From SHAN690 sp038131955 (GTDB lineage: Bacteria > Bacteroidota > Bacteroidia > Flavobacteriales_G > Salibacteraceae): a stretch of 64,000 nucleotides of DNA. The notes beneath the pieces are model-generated. The model was not told where the DNA came from and made no database searches. It saw only the letters and a list, made by a program, of their open reading frames with translations. Location: positions 124,001 through 188,000 of the forward strand of contig JAYPQK010000012.1 in assembly GCA_038131955.1 (NCBI GenBank), written 5' to 3'. The first letter of the stretch is position 1; every line of letters begins with the position of its first letter. This document shows, piece by piece, positions 8,704 through 17,848 of this stretch. The translations under genes and the position numbers were made by a program.

Positions 8704-9471
8704 TTATCTTTCGAAGGTAAAGGTGTGGCGCCCCTGTGCGATCAACCAGCCGCGTGTGGTCAAGGCGTAAATGTGAAGCGTGTAAGAAGCGCCCTCAACC
8801 AACTGTGGATCACGAAGCTGGGGGAAGAAGTTCTCTCTTACGTTACGAAGGTCATAGAATTGAAAACTGGATCGCTCGGTGGTCAATCCCATGATCGCAT
8901 CACCACTCACGTCCTCAAGCACCAAGAAATACTGATCTGTGCCGGGTACGCCTCCCCAGCTGAACTGATAAAAATCCTGAGCATTGGTAGCGGAGCGGAT
9001 CCCATCAATGGTTCCAGTTTCTAATGTTGCAGCTCGCAAGGTCATGGGAGGAGTAACGTAGAAGCTGTCGCCCACGGTGTATGTTACCCTGACGTAACGA
9101 TCCGTTCGGATATCTTCTCTAGCTCCACGGATCATCAGCCCATTGCCGACTCGTTCGAACGCCATCCGGCGCTGACGAAAGAGGTTGAGACTGTCTCTGA
9201 ATCGAAGCGAGTCCGTTTCAAAATAGCGCAAGTTGCTAGCCCCGTTGGGTACAGCGAGGTAGAGATGGATAGGGAGTCGGTTGGTGATGCGCTGAAATGA
9301 GGGGTGGTTTCCGACAAACCCAAAAGCATCCAGGCGTGTTCTGCTCACCGCATGCGATTCGAGTTCCTGTTCAAGTGTCAGTGTGCTTTCATCCACCGGA
9401 AGGCTCAAAGGGTCCTTTTGGCAGGCCCCGAGCACCAGTAGGGAAGCGAGTAGAACGAATGAATAGCGCAT
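8704..9471 (-). CDS. Lipoprotein of unknown function next to a TonB-dependent receptor
   Basis: 255 residues with a clear lipoprotein signal (MRYSFVLLASLLVLGACQ, Cys at 17). The mature part is beta-rich. Its C-terminal half (about 150-255) looks like a fibronectin/immunoglobulin-type sandwich with YQFSWGGVPGTDQYFLVLED and a final Tyr/Thr-rich strand. No catalytic motif is visible. It starts one base after the stop of the TonB-dependent receptor, suggesting translational coupling and that it may be a surface partner of that receptor, but it does not resemble SusD. Confidence 0.8.
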   Translation of the reverse strand: MRYSFVLLASLLVLGACQKDPLSLPVDESTLTLEQELESHAVSRTRLDAFGFVGNHPSFQRITNRLPIHLYLAVPNGASNLRYFETDSLRFRDSLNLFRQRRMAFERVGNGLMIRGAREDIRTDRYVRVTYTVGDSFYVTPPMTLRAATLETGTIDGIRSATNAQDFYQFSWGGVPGTDQYFLVLEDVSGDAIMGLTTERSSFQFYDLRNVRENFFPQLRDPQLVEGASYTLHIYALTTRGWLIAQGRHTFTFER

Positions 9472-9472
9472 A

Positions 9473-11965
9473 TCAGAATCGTGCTATGAATTTAATATTC
9501 ACCCTCCGCGCAGTCAGGTAGTTGGGAACACCATATTCCACGTTTCGGGCATCTTTCAACCAAAGAAAGGAAATTGTGTTGTTAACCGCTAACAAATTGA
9601 AGACTTCTAAGGTAACCCAGGCCGATTGTAAATGGTTGAGGAAGACCACCTTAGACTCGATTCCTTCGCCTTTGAGTCGGGCAGAAAAGCCGATGTCAAC
9701 ACGACGGTACGGTGGCATACGAAACACGTCCTTCCATCGCGTATAACTCGGAGGGCCGGTTGGTAAACCTGTGCCGTAAAGAAGGCTCAGGTGAGCTTTA
9801 ATCTGTTCGAGCCCCGGCACATAGTCCTGAAAGGTCATAGCAAAATTCACACGCTGATCCGTTGGACGGGGTATGAATCCCGGATAGACCATTGAACTAT
9901 CGATCGCGCGGCCGAAGGACTTCTCACTTTGGATGATCGTATCGGGAAACTGCACGGTGTAAAGAATGTACTCATCGTCGAGCAGGTCTTCTTCTGTCTT
10001 CATGACCGACATGCTCAGCCATGACTCAACCCCCTTTACCAATTCTCCATTGAGCTTTAGGTCCAATCCTGTGGCATATCCCGTGGCATTGTTCTTGGCA
10101 TAGTACCGGATACGTACGTTGTCCAGCTCATACGGAATGATGTCGTCCAATTGCTTGTAATAGGCTTCTCCTACAAACTTGAACGGCCGCTCCATCATTT
10201 CGAAGTTGTAATCTGCGCCGACTACGTAGTGAATAGAACGCTGAGCTCGGATGGCTGGATTGATGGCACCGAATAGGTCACGCATCTCGCGATAGAAGGC
10301 CGGTTGATGATAGAAGCCCCAGCTGGCTCTGAATTGCCAATCCTTCTCCCAGTTCGGCTTGATAGAGAAGAGTATCCTTGGGCTGACCGTTGTTTGGTTA
10401 TTGAAGTCCCAGTAGTGGAAACGTGCACCGGTGCTCAAGAACAATCGGTGACTATCGAGATCGAAGTTCCAGTCGTGCTGCAAATAGCCCATGACACGAT
10501 TCGTCGCAATGCGATTGTCTGACTTGATCGTTTCAAACAGATTCACATCCTGACCGGTATAGGGCACCGAGAAGCCGACCGAATCTACCAAGCTCCATTC
10601 GTTCAATCGGTCTGAAATATCGTCACGGCGATACTTCAACCCCCAGTGGAGCTTGCCTGGTTTATGGGTGTAGTCACCTTGAATCTCGGTGCTGAACACG
10701 ATTGCATCTAGATAGTTCCTGGCGTGGTCTAGGAAAGAACCCGTGCCAATGGTAAAGGCTTCGTCTCCAAAGCTCTCCTTGCTCAGGTCGGTCTCCAATT
10801 CAGAGAGGCGATAGTACCCTTCAATGTCAAAGGTCTCCTGCTCCGTGGTTTGGAACGCTGAGGTGATAAAGCGCATGTTGAGATCATAGCGCGGGGTCCA
10901 ATTCAACGTGAGCGCACCAAAGGCCGTTTGGTACTCATCGATCTCTTGTCCGTCAAAGAAGACGTTCAATCCTACCGCCGAGCTCACCGTACCAAATGAT
11001 GCTTCGCGGTTCTCAGGAGCGAACTGGTATCGATTCTGCGAGAAGTTACCTAGTAAAGAGATCTCCCAATCGGTAGAGAAGGCATAGGTCAAGTAGGTCT
11101 GATAGTCGATGAATCGCGGACGATAATCCCCGTCGGTATCTAGGCTTCCGAGTAGATACTGATTCGAGAAATAGCGGATGCCATGGATCTGCGTGAAGCG
11201 TCGATTGTCGCTGGCGTTTTCCAAGTGAGCATTGAATCCGAGGAGGCTAGCCGAAACTGATCCTCCAAACTTTTCAGGCTTCTTATAAGTGATGTCCAGT
11301 ACACTAGAAAGCTTATCACCATAGACGGCTTCGAAGCCTCCGGATGAGAAGGTGATGTTGGAAACGAGGTCGCTGTTGATGAAGCTTAGACCTTCCTGTT
11401 GACCGCTTCGGATGAGAAATGGACGATAAACTTGGATACCGTTCACATAGACGAGGTTCTCATCGAAGTTTCCTCCGCGTACGGAGTATTGTGAACTCAA
11501 TTCATTATTGATGCTTACGCCCAAACCTTGGGAGGGCAGGAGAGACTCGACGCTACTTGTGATCGATGGGTTGAAGCGAGCCATTCCGGGTTCAATCTTC
11601 CGCAGCGGACGCTCACGATTGCGTTCTTCGGTCAGGGTGAAGGTTCGGATATCGCGTGATTTGCTCGCTAGGATCGGGCTGAGTTCCACCTCTTGTCCTT
11701 CCCCTATGGTCAATTCTGTGACGAATTCTTCGTAGGAGATATGTCGAACGATGATCCGATAGCGCTTTCCTCCCGGAAGTTCAAAGGAGTAGTTTCCGTT
11801 CTGGTCACTGCTCGTGCCGTACGTGGTGCCGGGAACTCCAATGGTCGCGCCTTCGACCTTCTTTCCCGAAAGATCGATCAGGTTACCACGAATGGTGGCG
11901 TCCTGTGCGTGAATCGTCCCTCCAAGGAGGAGAAGGATGAGAATTATGTACCAGGAACTCCGCAC
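9473..11965 (-). CDS. TonB-dependent receptor with carboxypeptidase-like regulatory domain
   Basis: An 830-residue outer-membrane transporter. The signal peptide (about 1-20) ends in AQ. The CarboxypepD_reg-like domain (about 22-105, IRGNLIDLSGKKVEGATIGV) is followed by the plug (about 120-225, with SQYSVRGGNFDENLVYVNGI and INSDLVSNITFSSGGFEAVYG) and a 22-strand type barrel ending in VNIKFIARF with a terminal Phe. The start is a GTG at 11965; no in-frame ATG lies before the signal core. It sits between a small carboxypeptidase-like-domain protein and a lipoprotein in one run. Substrate unknown; there is no SusD partner and no obvious siderophore genes nearby. Confidence 0.92.
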   Translation of the reverse strand: MRSSWYIILILLLLGGTIHAQDATIRGNLIDLSGKKVEGATIGVPGTTYGTSSDQNGNYSFELPGGKRYRIIVRHISYEEFVTELTIGEGQEVELSPILASKSRDIRTFTLTEERNRERPLRKIEPGMARFNPSITSSVESLLPSQGLGVSINNELSSQYSVRGGNFDENLVYVNGIQVYRPFLIRSGQQEGLSFINSDLVSNITFSSGGFEAVYGDKLSSVLDITYKKPEKFGGSVSASLLGFNAHLENASDNRRFTQIHGIRYFSNQYLLGSLDTDGDYRPRFIDYQTYLTYAFSTDWEISLLGNFSQNRYQFAPENREASFGTVSSAVGLNVFFDGQEIDEYQTAFGALTLNWTPRYDLNMRFITSAFQTTEQETFDIEGYYRLSELETDLSKESFGDEAFTIGTGSFLDHARNYLDAIVFSTEIQGDYTHKPGKLHWGLKYRRDDISDRLNEWSLVDSVGFSVPYTGQDVNLFETIKSDNRIATNRVMGYLQHDWNFDLDSHRLFLSTGARFHYWDFNNQTTVSPRILFSIKPNWEKDWQFRASWGFYHQPAFYREMRDLFGAINPAIRAQRSIHYVVGADYNFEMMERPFKFVGEAYYKQLDDIIPYELDNVRIRYYAKNNATGYATGLDLKLNGELVKGVESWLSMSVMKTEEDLLDDEYILYTVQFPDTIIQSEKSFGRAIDSSMVYPGFIPRPTDQRVNFAMTFQDYVPGLEQIKAHLSLLYGTGLPTGPPSYTRWKDVFRMPPYRRVDIGFSARLKGEGIESKVVFLNHLQSAWVTLEVFNLLAVNNTISFLWLKDARNVEYGVPNYLTARRVNIKFIARF

Positions 11966-11975
11966 CAGACGCTGC

Positions 11976-12608
11976 TCATTTTTTGCTCTTGAAATCTCCT
12001 TTTTTCCAGGCCTCGATGAATTGTGCCCAAGCCAAAGGATTCAATAAGCTGATCTGTGGAAGCAGCCCTTGGTTGTAAAGTCGGGTATATTCCTGTTGTA
12101 CGACGTACTTGTAGTTACCCTGTGCGCTCAAAGGAACTCCCTGTACAGCGAGTCGTACATCCTCGCGAGTCATGTTCTGGAAGGCGCGGTCGTAATCGTC
12201 GGTTGGTGCGTTGAGTGAGAGAAAGGCCTGTTCGAATTGTTCCTTACTCGGCCAGGGATAAACATTGGCCTGAGGCAGTGTGATGGTGTCTTTCTGCATC
12301 ATTTGGATCACAGAGTATCTTGTGCTTGACAGCGTGTCCGGAACAATGAAGTCAGCCGCCTTGTATCCCACACTCGAGAACATGATCGTATCAGTTTCTC
12401 GGACCACGAGTGAAAAGAAGCCGTAATAATCACAAATGGTTCCTCGGGCGGAGCCCTTGATCATCACGCTGGTGAAGGGCACGGGTGTAAGGCTGTCACC
12501 AGAGACCACGACTCCTGAGAGCTGCAGCAATTTGGTCGAGCTTTCATCCTGAGCATAGGACGTACTCAGGCCAAAGAGAACAATCAATACCGTTAAGATG
12601 TACTTCAT
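11976..12608 (-). CDS. Exported carboxypeptidase-like regulatory domain protein
   Basis: 210 residues. A signal peptide ends at TSYAQ (about residue 20). A single transthyretin-like CarboxypepD_reg domain covers about 28-110 (LSGVVVSGDSLTPVPFTSVM, then GTICDYYGFFSLVV). The C-terminal ~90 residues are helical and end in a basic run (GDFKSKK). Such proteins are common in Bacteroidota beside TonB receptors; the role is not established. Its ATG overlaps the stop of the upstream M23 peptidase gene by 4 bases and it lies 10 bases before the receptor. Confidence 0.85.
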   Translation of the reverse strand: MKYILTVLIVLFGLSTSYAQDESSTKLLQLSGVVVSGDSLTPVPFTSVMIKGSARGTICDYYGFFSLVVRETDTIMFSSVGYKAADFIVPDTLSSTRYSVIQMMQKDTITLPQANVYPWPSKEQFEQAFLSLNAPTDDYDRAFQNMTREDVRLAVQGVPLSAQGNYKYVVQQEYTRLYNQGLLPQISLLNPLAWAQFIEAWKKGDFKSKK

Positions 12609-14293
12609 GGATGCTTCAAAGTTCCTTCAAAGGTGGCAACATTTCCCGCGAGATCGGTGATTTCAAGCTTCAAATGTTGTTCCTCTGATCGTTGAGGTAT
12701 GTCTTTAACGTGGATGAACATCAAATCTTGTTTGGGTTCGTATTCCATCAACAACCATTCTCCATCGATGGTTGCTTTGTGCCGGTCGATGCCGCTTTGG
12801 GCATCTTTGACTTCGAATCGGAGTTCACCGGAAGAGTAGGAGACTCCTGATCTGAAATTGCCCGGTAGGATACGAGGAGCATTTTGATCGTAGGACAAGC
12901 TGAAGGTTCCCAAACTCTTGCTTTCCGCGCGCATCCACTCGCCATCCTCTGTGCTGGAAAGCATTCGGCTCACGCGACCACTGGCATTGACCTGTGCGAT
13001 CATTAGCCCATTCCGATCCACGCCCTCGGGGATCTTCAATCGGATCTCAAATACCTGCTCAACGGGAATGGAAGGATCGAGTATTCTCACGCTTGGTCGA
13101 CCTTGGATCGTACCTTCTTCAACATCTACAGGGATGGATTCATACAGCGTTTGTGCGGGCAGGTAGAGCATGGCCGACTCGCTTTCGTAGAGATAGGGAA
13201 CGTCCCATTCGATGAGGTTCTCTTCATCCTCTTCGTTTTCTGTCTCCGCTTCTGAAACAGAAACTTCAAATTTCGCTGCGGTTGCATTTCCTGCTAGGTC
13301 TCGAGCGATCATCTCGATCTGATGTGTGCCAGAGGGTAGGAGAAGGATGCCATCGTTCTTGTAGCTCAGATTCTCTAGCTTATTCCCTGGAACGCGGTAG
13401 AGTCGCAGGTAGCGCTGACGGTTCTTGTAGTAATAGGTGTAGTCGATCAGAGCATTGAGTTGACGACTCTGGTGAAAGGGTATGCTGTCGGCTACAAACC
13501 GAGAAACGAGGCTATCATCGACAAGCAACTGGACTTCGAAGACACCATTCTGATTATACGAACCATCCTGCGAATCATAGCCCATCATTTCAACGCCAAA
13601 AGCTCCTTGGACCTGCACAGGTTGGGCTCCGCGAATCGTACCTCCCGACGTTCTTGTTCTGAACGGGTGATCTGATCCATTTACCCGAGAACCGTTCCCG
13701 ATCGGAGTGACGGCTATCACTTCCATCACAGGTGCCTTGTGATCCGTGATGGGAAAACCATAGAGCAGCGGGTTTCGTGGAATCTCCGTGTCCGTTTCTC
13801 TAACCTCAAAGTGTAAATGGGGTCCGGCAGAACCGCCTGTGTTTCCAGACAATGCAACGATCTCGTCTTTGGTAACAGGAAGTTCCTCCGCTCCCGGATA
13901 TAGATCGATCTCCCATGTCTGCTGGGCGTATTGGTAGCGCTTTAAGTAGGCCTCGATCTTGGGGGAGAAAGAACGCAGGTGGGCGTAGACGGTGGTGAGT
14001 CCATTTGGGTGATCGATGTAGAGCACCTTCCCATATCCCCAAGGAGAAACTTTGATCCTAGATACGTGTCCATCCAAGACCGATTTGATCTCCAAGCCTT
14101 CGCGTCCTGCCGTTTTAAGATCGACACCCGCATGGAAGTGGTTTGGGCGCAATTCACCGAAGTTTCCTGAGAGTGAAGGCTGAACGGGCAACGGATTTCC
14201 AATGGTGATCTCTTGGGCGTGAGATGTCATGCCGGCAAATAGCCACAGAAGAAAGCCTGGGAGGAATAGTATTTTGGATAGCGATCGATTCAT
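12605..14293 (-). CDS. M23 family metallopeptidase (LytM-type murein endopeptidase)
   Basis: A 562-residue exported peptidase predicted to cut peptidoglycan cross-bridges or act as a LytM activator. The signal peptide ends at SHAQ (about 27). The M23 domain occupies about 30-185 and keeps all zinc ligands: HFHAGVDL (His54 and Asp58) and HLHFE (His159-His161). The long C-terminal half (190-562) has immunoglobulin-like strands, including AGNATAAKFEV and a final AGNVATFEGTL repeat, as in fused Ig-like Bacteroidota M23 proteins. It is the first gene of the run leading to lipB. A weak -7-like box (TACATTCG on the minus strand, 14311-14304) lies just upstream. Confidence 0.93.
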   Translation of the reverse strand: MNRSLSKILFLPGFLLWLFAGMTSHAQEITIGNPLPVQPSLSGNFGELRPNHFHAGVDLKTAGREGLEIKSVLDGHVSRIKVSPWGYGKVLYIDHPNGLTTVYAHLRSFSPKIEAYLKRYQYAQQTWEIDLYPGAEELPVTKDEIVALSGNTGGSAGPHLHFEVRETDTEIPRNPLLYGFPITDHKAPVMEVIAVTPIGNGSRVNGSDHPFRTRTSGGTIRGAQPVQVQGAFGVEMMGYDSQDGSYNQNGVFEVQLLVDDSLVSRFVADSIPFHQSRQLNALIDYTYYYKNRQRYLRLYRVPGNKLENLSYKNDGILLLPSGTHQIEMIARDLAGNATAAKFEVSVSEAETENEEDEENLIEWDVPYLYESESAMLYLPAQTLYESIPVDVEEGTIQGRPSVRILDPSIPVEQVFEIRLKIPEGVDRNGLMIAQVNASGRVSRMLSSTEDGEWMRAESKSLGTFSLSYDQNAPRILPGNFRSGVSYSSGELRFEVKDAQSGIDRHKATIDGEWLLMEYEPKQDLMFIHVKDIPQRSEEQHLKLEITDLAGNVATFEGTLKHP

Positions 14294-14407
14294 AGGATGC
14301 CTGCGAATGTAGGGCTTGTCCTAGGGCGTGAATTGGAAAGAATTTATCGGTTTTGAACAATCAATCCATAAATTTTACAACCTTTGGGTCGCTGCTACGT
14401 GTAGCGG

Positions 14408-14722
14408 TTGTTCTCGACTAAATCGCTGAATTTGAAAGATTTAACCTCTTCTGTTGAAAGCCTTGCAAAAAGAACGAATGGCTTGATTGACGCCTATGAA
14501 CAGGGTCAACAGCGCATTCTGAGTTTGGTAGCGGAGAAGGAGAAAATGCAGGGAAGGCTTGAAGAGTTGAACGCAGAGATCGAGCGATTAAAGGAAGAGA
14601 ACAAAGTGCTGAAAGTGGCTTCGGCGATCAAGGGTGACGAAGAGAAAGTGACCGAGTCAAAGCGCAAGATCAGCCAATTAGTACGGGAAATCGACAAGTG
14701 CATTGCGCTGTTGAATGACTGA
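14408..14722 (+). CDS. Small coiled-coil protein upstream of zapA (ZapB-like position)
   Basis: Up to 104 residues, almost entirely a heptad-rich coiled coil (about 35-70, rich in E/K/L). It ends in a short helix, SQLVREIDKCIALLND. The gene overlaps zapA by 8 bases. Bacteroidota often have such a short coiled-coil protein in this position, suggesting a partner of ZapA at the division ring, although sequence similarity to ZapB is too weak to claim. No ATG is available: the frame offers TTG at 14408 or TTG at 14432, and the latter (LKDLTSSVESLAKRTNGLI) agrees better with relatives as I remember them. Confidence 0.7.
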   Translation: MFSTKSLNLKDLTSSVESLAKRTNGLIDAYEQGQQRILSLVAEKEKMQGRLEELNAEIERLKEENKVLKVASAIKGDEEKVTESKRKISQLVREIDKCIALLND

Positions 14723-15011
14723 TCGAATGAGTGAACTACACATAAAAGTTAACATCGCTAATCGCGTATATCCTTTGACGGTCCAGATGGACGAGGAGGA
14801 GGAGGTACGGAAAGCGGCGACCTACATAAACGAGCGACTCAAGGTATTAGAGTCGAATTTCGCGGTGAAGGACAAGCTGGATCTTCTAGCGATGTTGGCG
14901 CTTGAACTAACGCTGGAAAAGGGTCACGGCAAGGAGGAAGTGATCCATGACAAAGCGCAAGAAAACATTCAGGCACTCATAGACAGGATTGACGCAGCGC
15001 TCGCATCTTAG
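14715..15011 (+). CDS. zapA: Cell division protein ZapA
   Basis: 98 residues. It promotes bundling of FtsZ filaments at the division site. The N-terminal beta hairpin domain (LHIKVNIANRVYPLTVQMDE) is followed by EEVRKAATYINERLKVLE and LDLLAMLALELTLEK, matching ZapA, and then a C-terminal coiled coil. It is the second gene of a pair with the coiled-coil protein and is followed by the 6S RNA gene, the same neighbourhood (zapA-ssrS) seen in very distant bacteria. Confidence 0.93.
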   Translation: MTDRMSELHIKVNIANRVYPLTVQMDEEEEVRKAATYINERLKVLESNFAVKDKLDLLAMLALELTLEKGHGKEEVIHDKAQENIQALIDRIDAALAS

Positions 15012-15031
15012 CGAACGTTCTTTACAAGTTT

Positions 15032-15240
15032 AGCCCGTACGAACAACGTGTTTTGTAACCTGAACATCTATAACGCTGGGGTGAATCTAAGCGTGGGACA
15101 TAAACAGGCCTGTTGATCCCGACCTAGTCGTGGAGATTTTCACTTCGGTGGAGACGCTGGACGTTTGCGTTGCAACGGTGAACCCCGATCTTTTGCTTTT
15201 TTGGAGGTTACATAACTCCGGTTCGTGCGGGCTTTTTTTT
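15032..15240 (+). ncRNA. ssrS: 6S RNA (ssrS) with 3' terminator
   Basis: A noncoding RNA of about 200 nt that binds housekeeping RNA polymerase. Seen directly: AGCCCGTACGAAC (15032-15044) pairs over 13 positions, with one G-U, with GTTCGTGCGGGCT (15221-15233). Inside it TGTAACC (15054-15060) pairs with GGTTACA (15206-15212). This gives a long closing stem, an internal loop and a second stem around a large central region. The 3' arm runs straight into eight Ts (15233-15240). The location between zapA and rny is where Flavobacteriia carry 6S RNA. Exact ends are inferred from the stem and T tract. Confidence 0.85.
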
Positions 15241-15261
15241 AAATCATTTAACCAAACAGAA

Positions 15262-16800
15262 ATGGATATCATGACCATTGTTATTGGAGTTGTTGCGTTG
15301 TTGGTAGGAGCCGGAGCCATGTGGGCTATCCAGCGTTCTGCTTTGCAGTCAAAGCGCAAGTCCATCCTCGATGAGGCGCAAAAAGACGCCGAGATCATCA
15401 AGAAAGAAAAGTTGATGCAAGCCAAGGAGAAGTTTCTCCAGTTGAAGGAAGAGCACGAGAAGGTGATCCAAGAGAAGAATAGAAAGATCTCAGAAACGGA
15501 GAACCGTGCGAGACAGAAAGAGAACACCCTTAACCAGCGTCTCTCTGATGCCAGGAAAAAAGAGCAGAAGCTCGATTCGATCCGCGAAAACCTAGAGCGT
15601 CAATTGGAGGTGGTTGAGAAGAAGCAGCAAGATCTAAACAGCCTGCACGCCAATCAGGTGAAGCAACTCGAAAGCCTCTCGGGGCTTAGCGCCGATGAAG
15701 CGAAGGAGCAGTTGAAAGAAGTATTGATCAGCGAGGCGAAGACCGAAGCGATGGGCTTGATGAAAGAGATCGTCGATGAGGCAAAGATCAATGCGAACAA
15801 GGATGCCAAGAAGATCGTGGTCGAAACGATCCAGCGCGTGGCCACGGAGCAAGCGATCGAGAATTCAGTTTCTGTATTCAACATCGAAAGCGACGAGATC
15901 AAGGGTCGCATCATCGGTCGTGAAGGCCGAAACATCCGTGCGCTGGAAGCAGCGACAGGCGTAGAGATCATCGTAGACGATACGCCGGAAGCGATCATCC
16001 TGTCATGTTTCGACTCTGTACGACGTGAGATCGCACGTTTGTCGCTCCACCAGTTGGTCACCGACGGTCGTATCCACCCTGCACGCATCGAAGAGGTAGT
16101 GGCCAAGACCAAGAAGCGATTGGAAGAAGAGATCATCGAAACAGGAAAGCGCACGTGTATCGATCTGAACATCCACGGCCTGCATCCGGAGTTGATCCGA
16201 ATGGTAGGACGAATGAAGTTCCGTTCATCTTATGGTCAGAACTTGCTTCAGCACAGTCGTGAAGTAGCTAATCTCTGTGCGACCATGGCGGCTGAACTTG
16301 GTTTGAACGCCAAAGTAACCAAGCGAGCCGGTCTTCTCCACGATATCGGAAAGGTGTCGGATGAGGAAAGCGAATTGCCACACGCGATCTTGGGTATGAA
16401 GCTCGCTGAGAAGTACAACGAGAAGCCTGATGTATGCAATGCTATCGGAGCTCACCACGACGAGATCGAGATGACGACCCTGATCTCTCCGATCGTTCAG
16501 GTTTGTGATGCCGTAAGCGGTGCACGTCCCGGTGCTCGACGCGAGATCATGGAGTCGTACATCCAGCGTATCCAAGACCTCGAGCGTATTCCATTGGAAT
16601 ATCCTGGAGTCGAGAAGTCGTATGCGATCCAAGCGGGACGTGAACTGCGTGTCATCGTTTCTTCCGATAAGGTGAAGGACGAGGAAGCAAGCACATTGGC
16701 GTACCAGATCTCAGAGAAGATCCAAGATGAAATGACCTATCCGGGACAGGTGAAGGTGACCGTCATCCGTGAAATGCGTGCTACGTCGATCGCACGCTAA
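15262..16800 (+). CDS. rny: Ribonuclease Y
   Basis: A membrane-anchored endoribonuclease that initiates mRNA decay. 512 residues: N-terminal membrane helix (MTIVIGVVALLVGAGAMWAI), long coiled coil (about 25-190), KH domain near 205-265 (GRIIGREGRNIRALEAATGV), and HD domain near 325-420 with LLHDIGK (about 355-361) and AHHDE. A longer in-frame ORF reaches back to 15130, but that extension runs through the 6S RNA and its terminator, so the ATG at 15262 is the right start. It may be expressed partly by readthrough from the ssrS terminator. Confidence 0.97.
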   Translation: MDIMTIVIGVVALLVGAGAMWAIQRSALQSKRKSILDEAQKDAEIIKKEKLMQAKEKFLQLKEEHEKVIQEKNRKISETENRARQKENTLNQRLSDARKKEQKLDSIRENLERQLEVVEKKQQDLNSLHANQVKQLESLSGLSADEAKEQLKEVLISEAKTEAMGLMKEIVDEAKINANKDAKKIVVETIQRVATEQAIENSVSVFNIESDEIKGRIIGREGRNIRALEAATGVEIIVDDTPEAIILSCFDSVRREIARLSLHQLVTDGRIHPARIEEVVAKTKKRLEEEIIETGKRTCIDLNIHGLHPELIRMVGRMKFRSSYGQNLLQHSREVANLCATMAAELGLNAKVTKRAGLLHDIGKVSDEESELPHAILGMKLAEKYNEKPDVCNAIGAHHDEIEMTTLISPIVQVCDAVSGARPGARREIMESYIQRIQDLERIPLEYPGVEKSYAIQAGRELRVIVSSDKVKDEEASTLAYQISEKIQDEMTYPGQVKVTVIREMRATSIAR

Positions 16801-16849
16801 AGGTTGACCTTTGCGTAACCTTGGAGTTACAGAATAACCCGGAGTTTGC

Positions 16850-17848
16850 ATGGTGATCGAACGACACATAAGAGGAGCACGCGTACTGGTGACAGGAGCT
16901 GCGGGTTTCATCGGATCTAATCTAGTGGAGGACCTCTTGCTGCATGACAACGAGGTGGTGGGGCTGGACAGTCTTGCTACGGGTCATCGTTCGAATATTG
17001 AGTCCTTCCTGGATGATAAGCGCTTCAACTTTATTGAAGGCGACATACGTGACCTAGATGCCTGCAAGAAAGCGGCCGATGGAGTAGACTATGTTCTTCA
17101 CCAAGCGGCCTTAGGTTCCGTCCCCAGGTCCATCGACGATCCCATCCTAACCAATGAGGTCAATGTGGGTGGCTTTCTCAATATGCTGGTTGCCGCTCGA
17201 GACGCTAAGGTGAAGCGTTTTATCTACGCCACCTCCAGTTCGGTGTACGGCGATGATCAGCGTCTGCCGAAGGTGGAAGGGAAGACGGGAAGGCCTTTAT
17301 CGCCATATGCGGTGACTAAGAGCGTAAACGAGAACTACGCGCGGGTCTTCGGTGAGCTGTATGGTATGGAGACCATTGGTCTTCGATATTTCAATGTCTT
17401 CGGTAAGAATCAGGATCCGGATGGACCTTACGCTGCTGCGATTCCTAAATTCATTCGTCATTTGATCCGCCACGAATCACCCACGGTGCATGGTGATGGC
17501 ACGCAGTCTAGGGATTTTACCTATGTGAAGAATGTGGTACACGCCAACCACATCGCAGCGATATCTACGAATCCCGTAGCGGTGAATGACGTGTACAATG
17601 TCGCCTATGGCGAGAGCATGAACTTGAATGAACTGTTCTCGATCCTTCAGGATCTCCTGAGCGACTTTGATTCGAAGATCGCGGACGTCGAGGTCAAATA
17701 CGGTCCGGAGCGAGTAGGGGACGTGCGTCACAGTCTGGCTTCAGCCGTAAAAGCCAATACGGTGCTCGGTTACCGTCCGGAATATGATCTCAAGAAAGGA
17801 CTTGAGGAAGCCATCGAATGGTATTGGGCATTCCTAGGTGGAAAGTGA
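16850..17848 (+). CDS. NAD-dependent epimerase, UDP-GlcNAc 4-epimerase (WbpP/TviC) type
   Basis: A 332-residue extended short-chain dehydrogenase that probably interconverts UDP-GlcNAc(A) and UDP-GalNAc(A) for surface polysaccharide. The Rossmann motif GAAGFIGSNL lies at about residues 17-26, the Ser/Thr of TSSSVYGD near 130, and the YxxxK pair (YAVTK) near 152. LHQAALGSVPRSIDDP is a WbpP/TviC-type signature. It opens the polysaccharide region 49 bases after rny. Its 3' end overlaps the DCC-family gene by 15 bases on the other strand. Which hexosamine it uses cannot be fixed from sequence. Confidence 0.87.
   Translation: MVIERHIRGARVLVTGAAGFIGSNLVEDLLLHDNEVVGLDSLATGHRSNIESFLDDKRFNFIEGDIRDLDACKKAADGVDYVLHQAALGSVPRSIDDPILTNEVNVGGFLNMLVAARDAKVKRFIYATSSSVYGDDQRLPKVEGKTGRPLSPYAVTKSVNENYARVFGELYGMETIGLRYFNVFGKNQDPDGPYAAAIPKFIRHLIRHESPTVHGDGTQSRDFTYVKNVVHANHIAAISTNPVAVNDVYNVAYGESMNLNELFSILQDLLSDFDSKIADVEVKYGPERVGDVRHSLASAVKANTVLGYRPEYDLKKGLEEAIEWYWAFLGGK

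Noticed and set aside
15130..15261. In-frame extension of rny giving a 556-residue protein
   Set aside because: The extra 44 codons run through the 3' half and terminator of the 6S RNA and lack RNase Y similarity; the membrane helix begins right after the ATG at 15262.
15654..16172. 172-residue ORF antisense to rny
   Set aside because: Low-complexity Ser/Arg-rich sequence opposite a strongly conserved gene; a codon-bias shadow.
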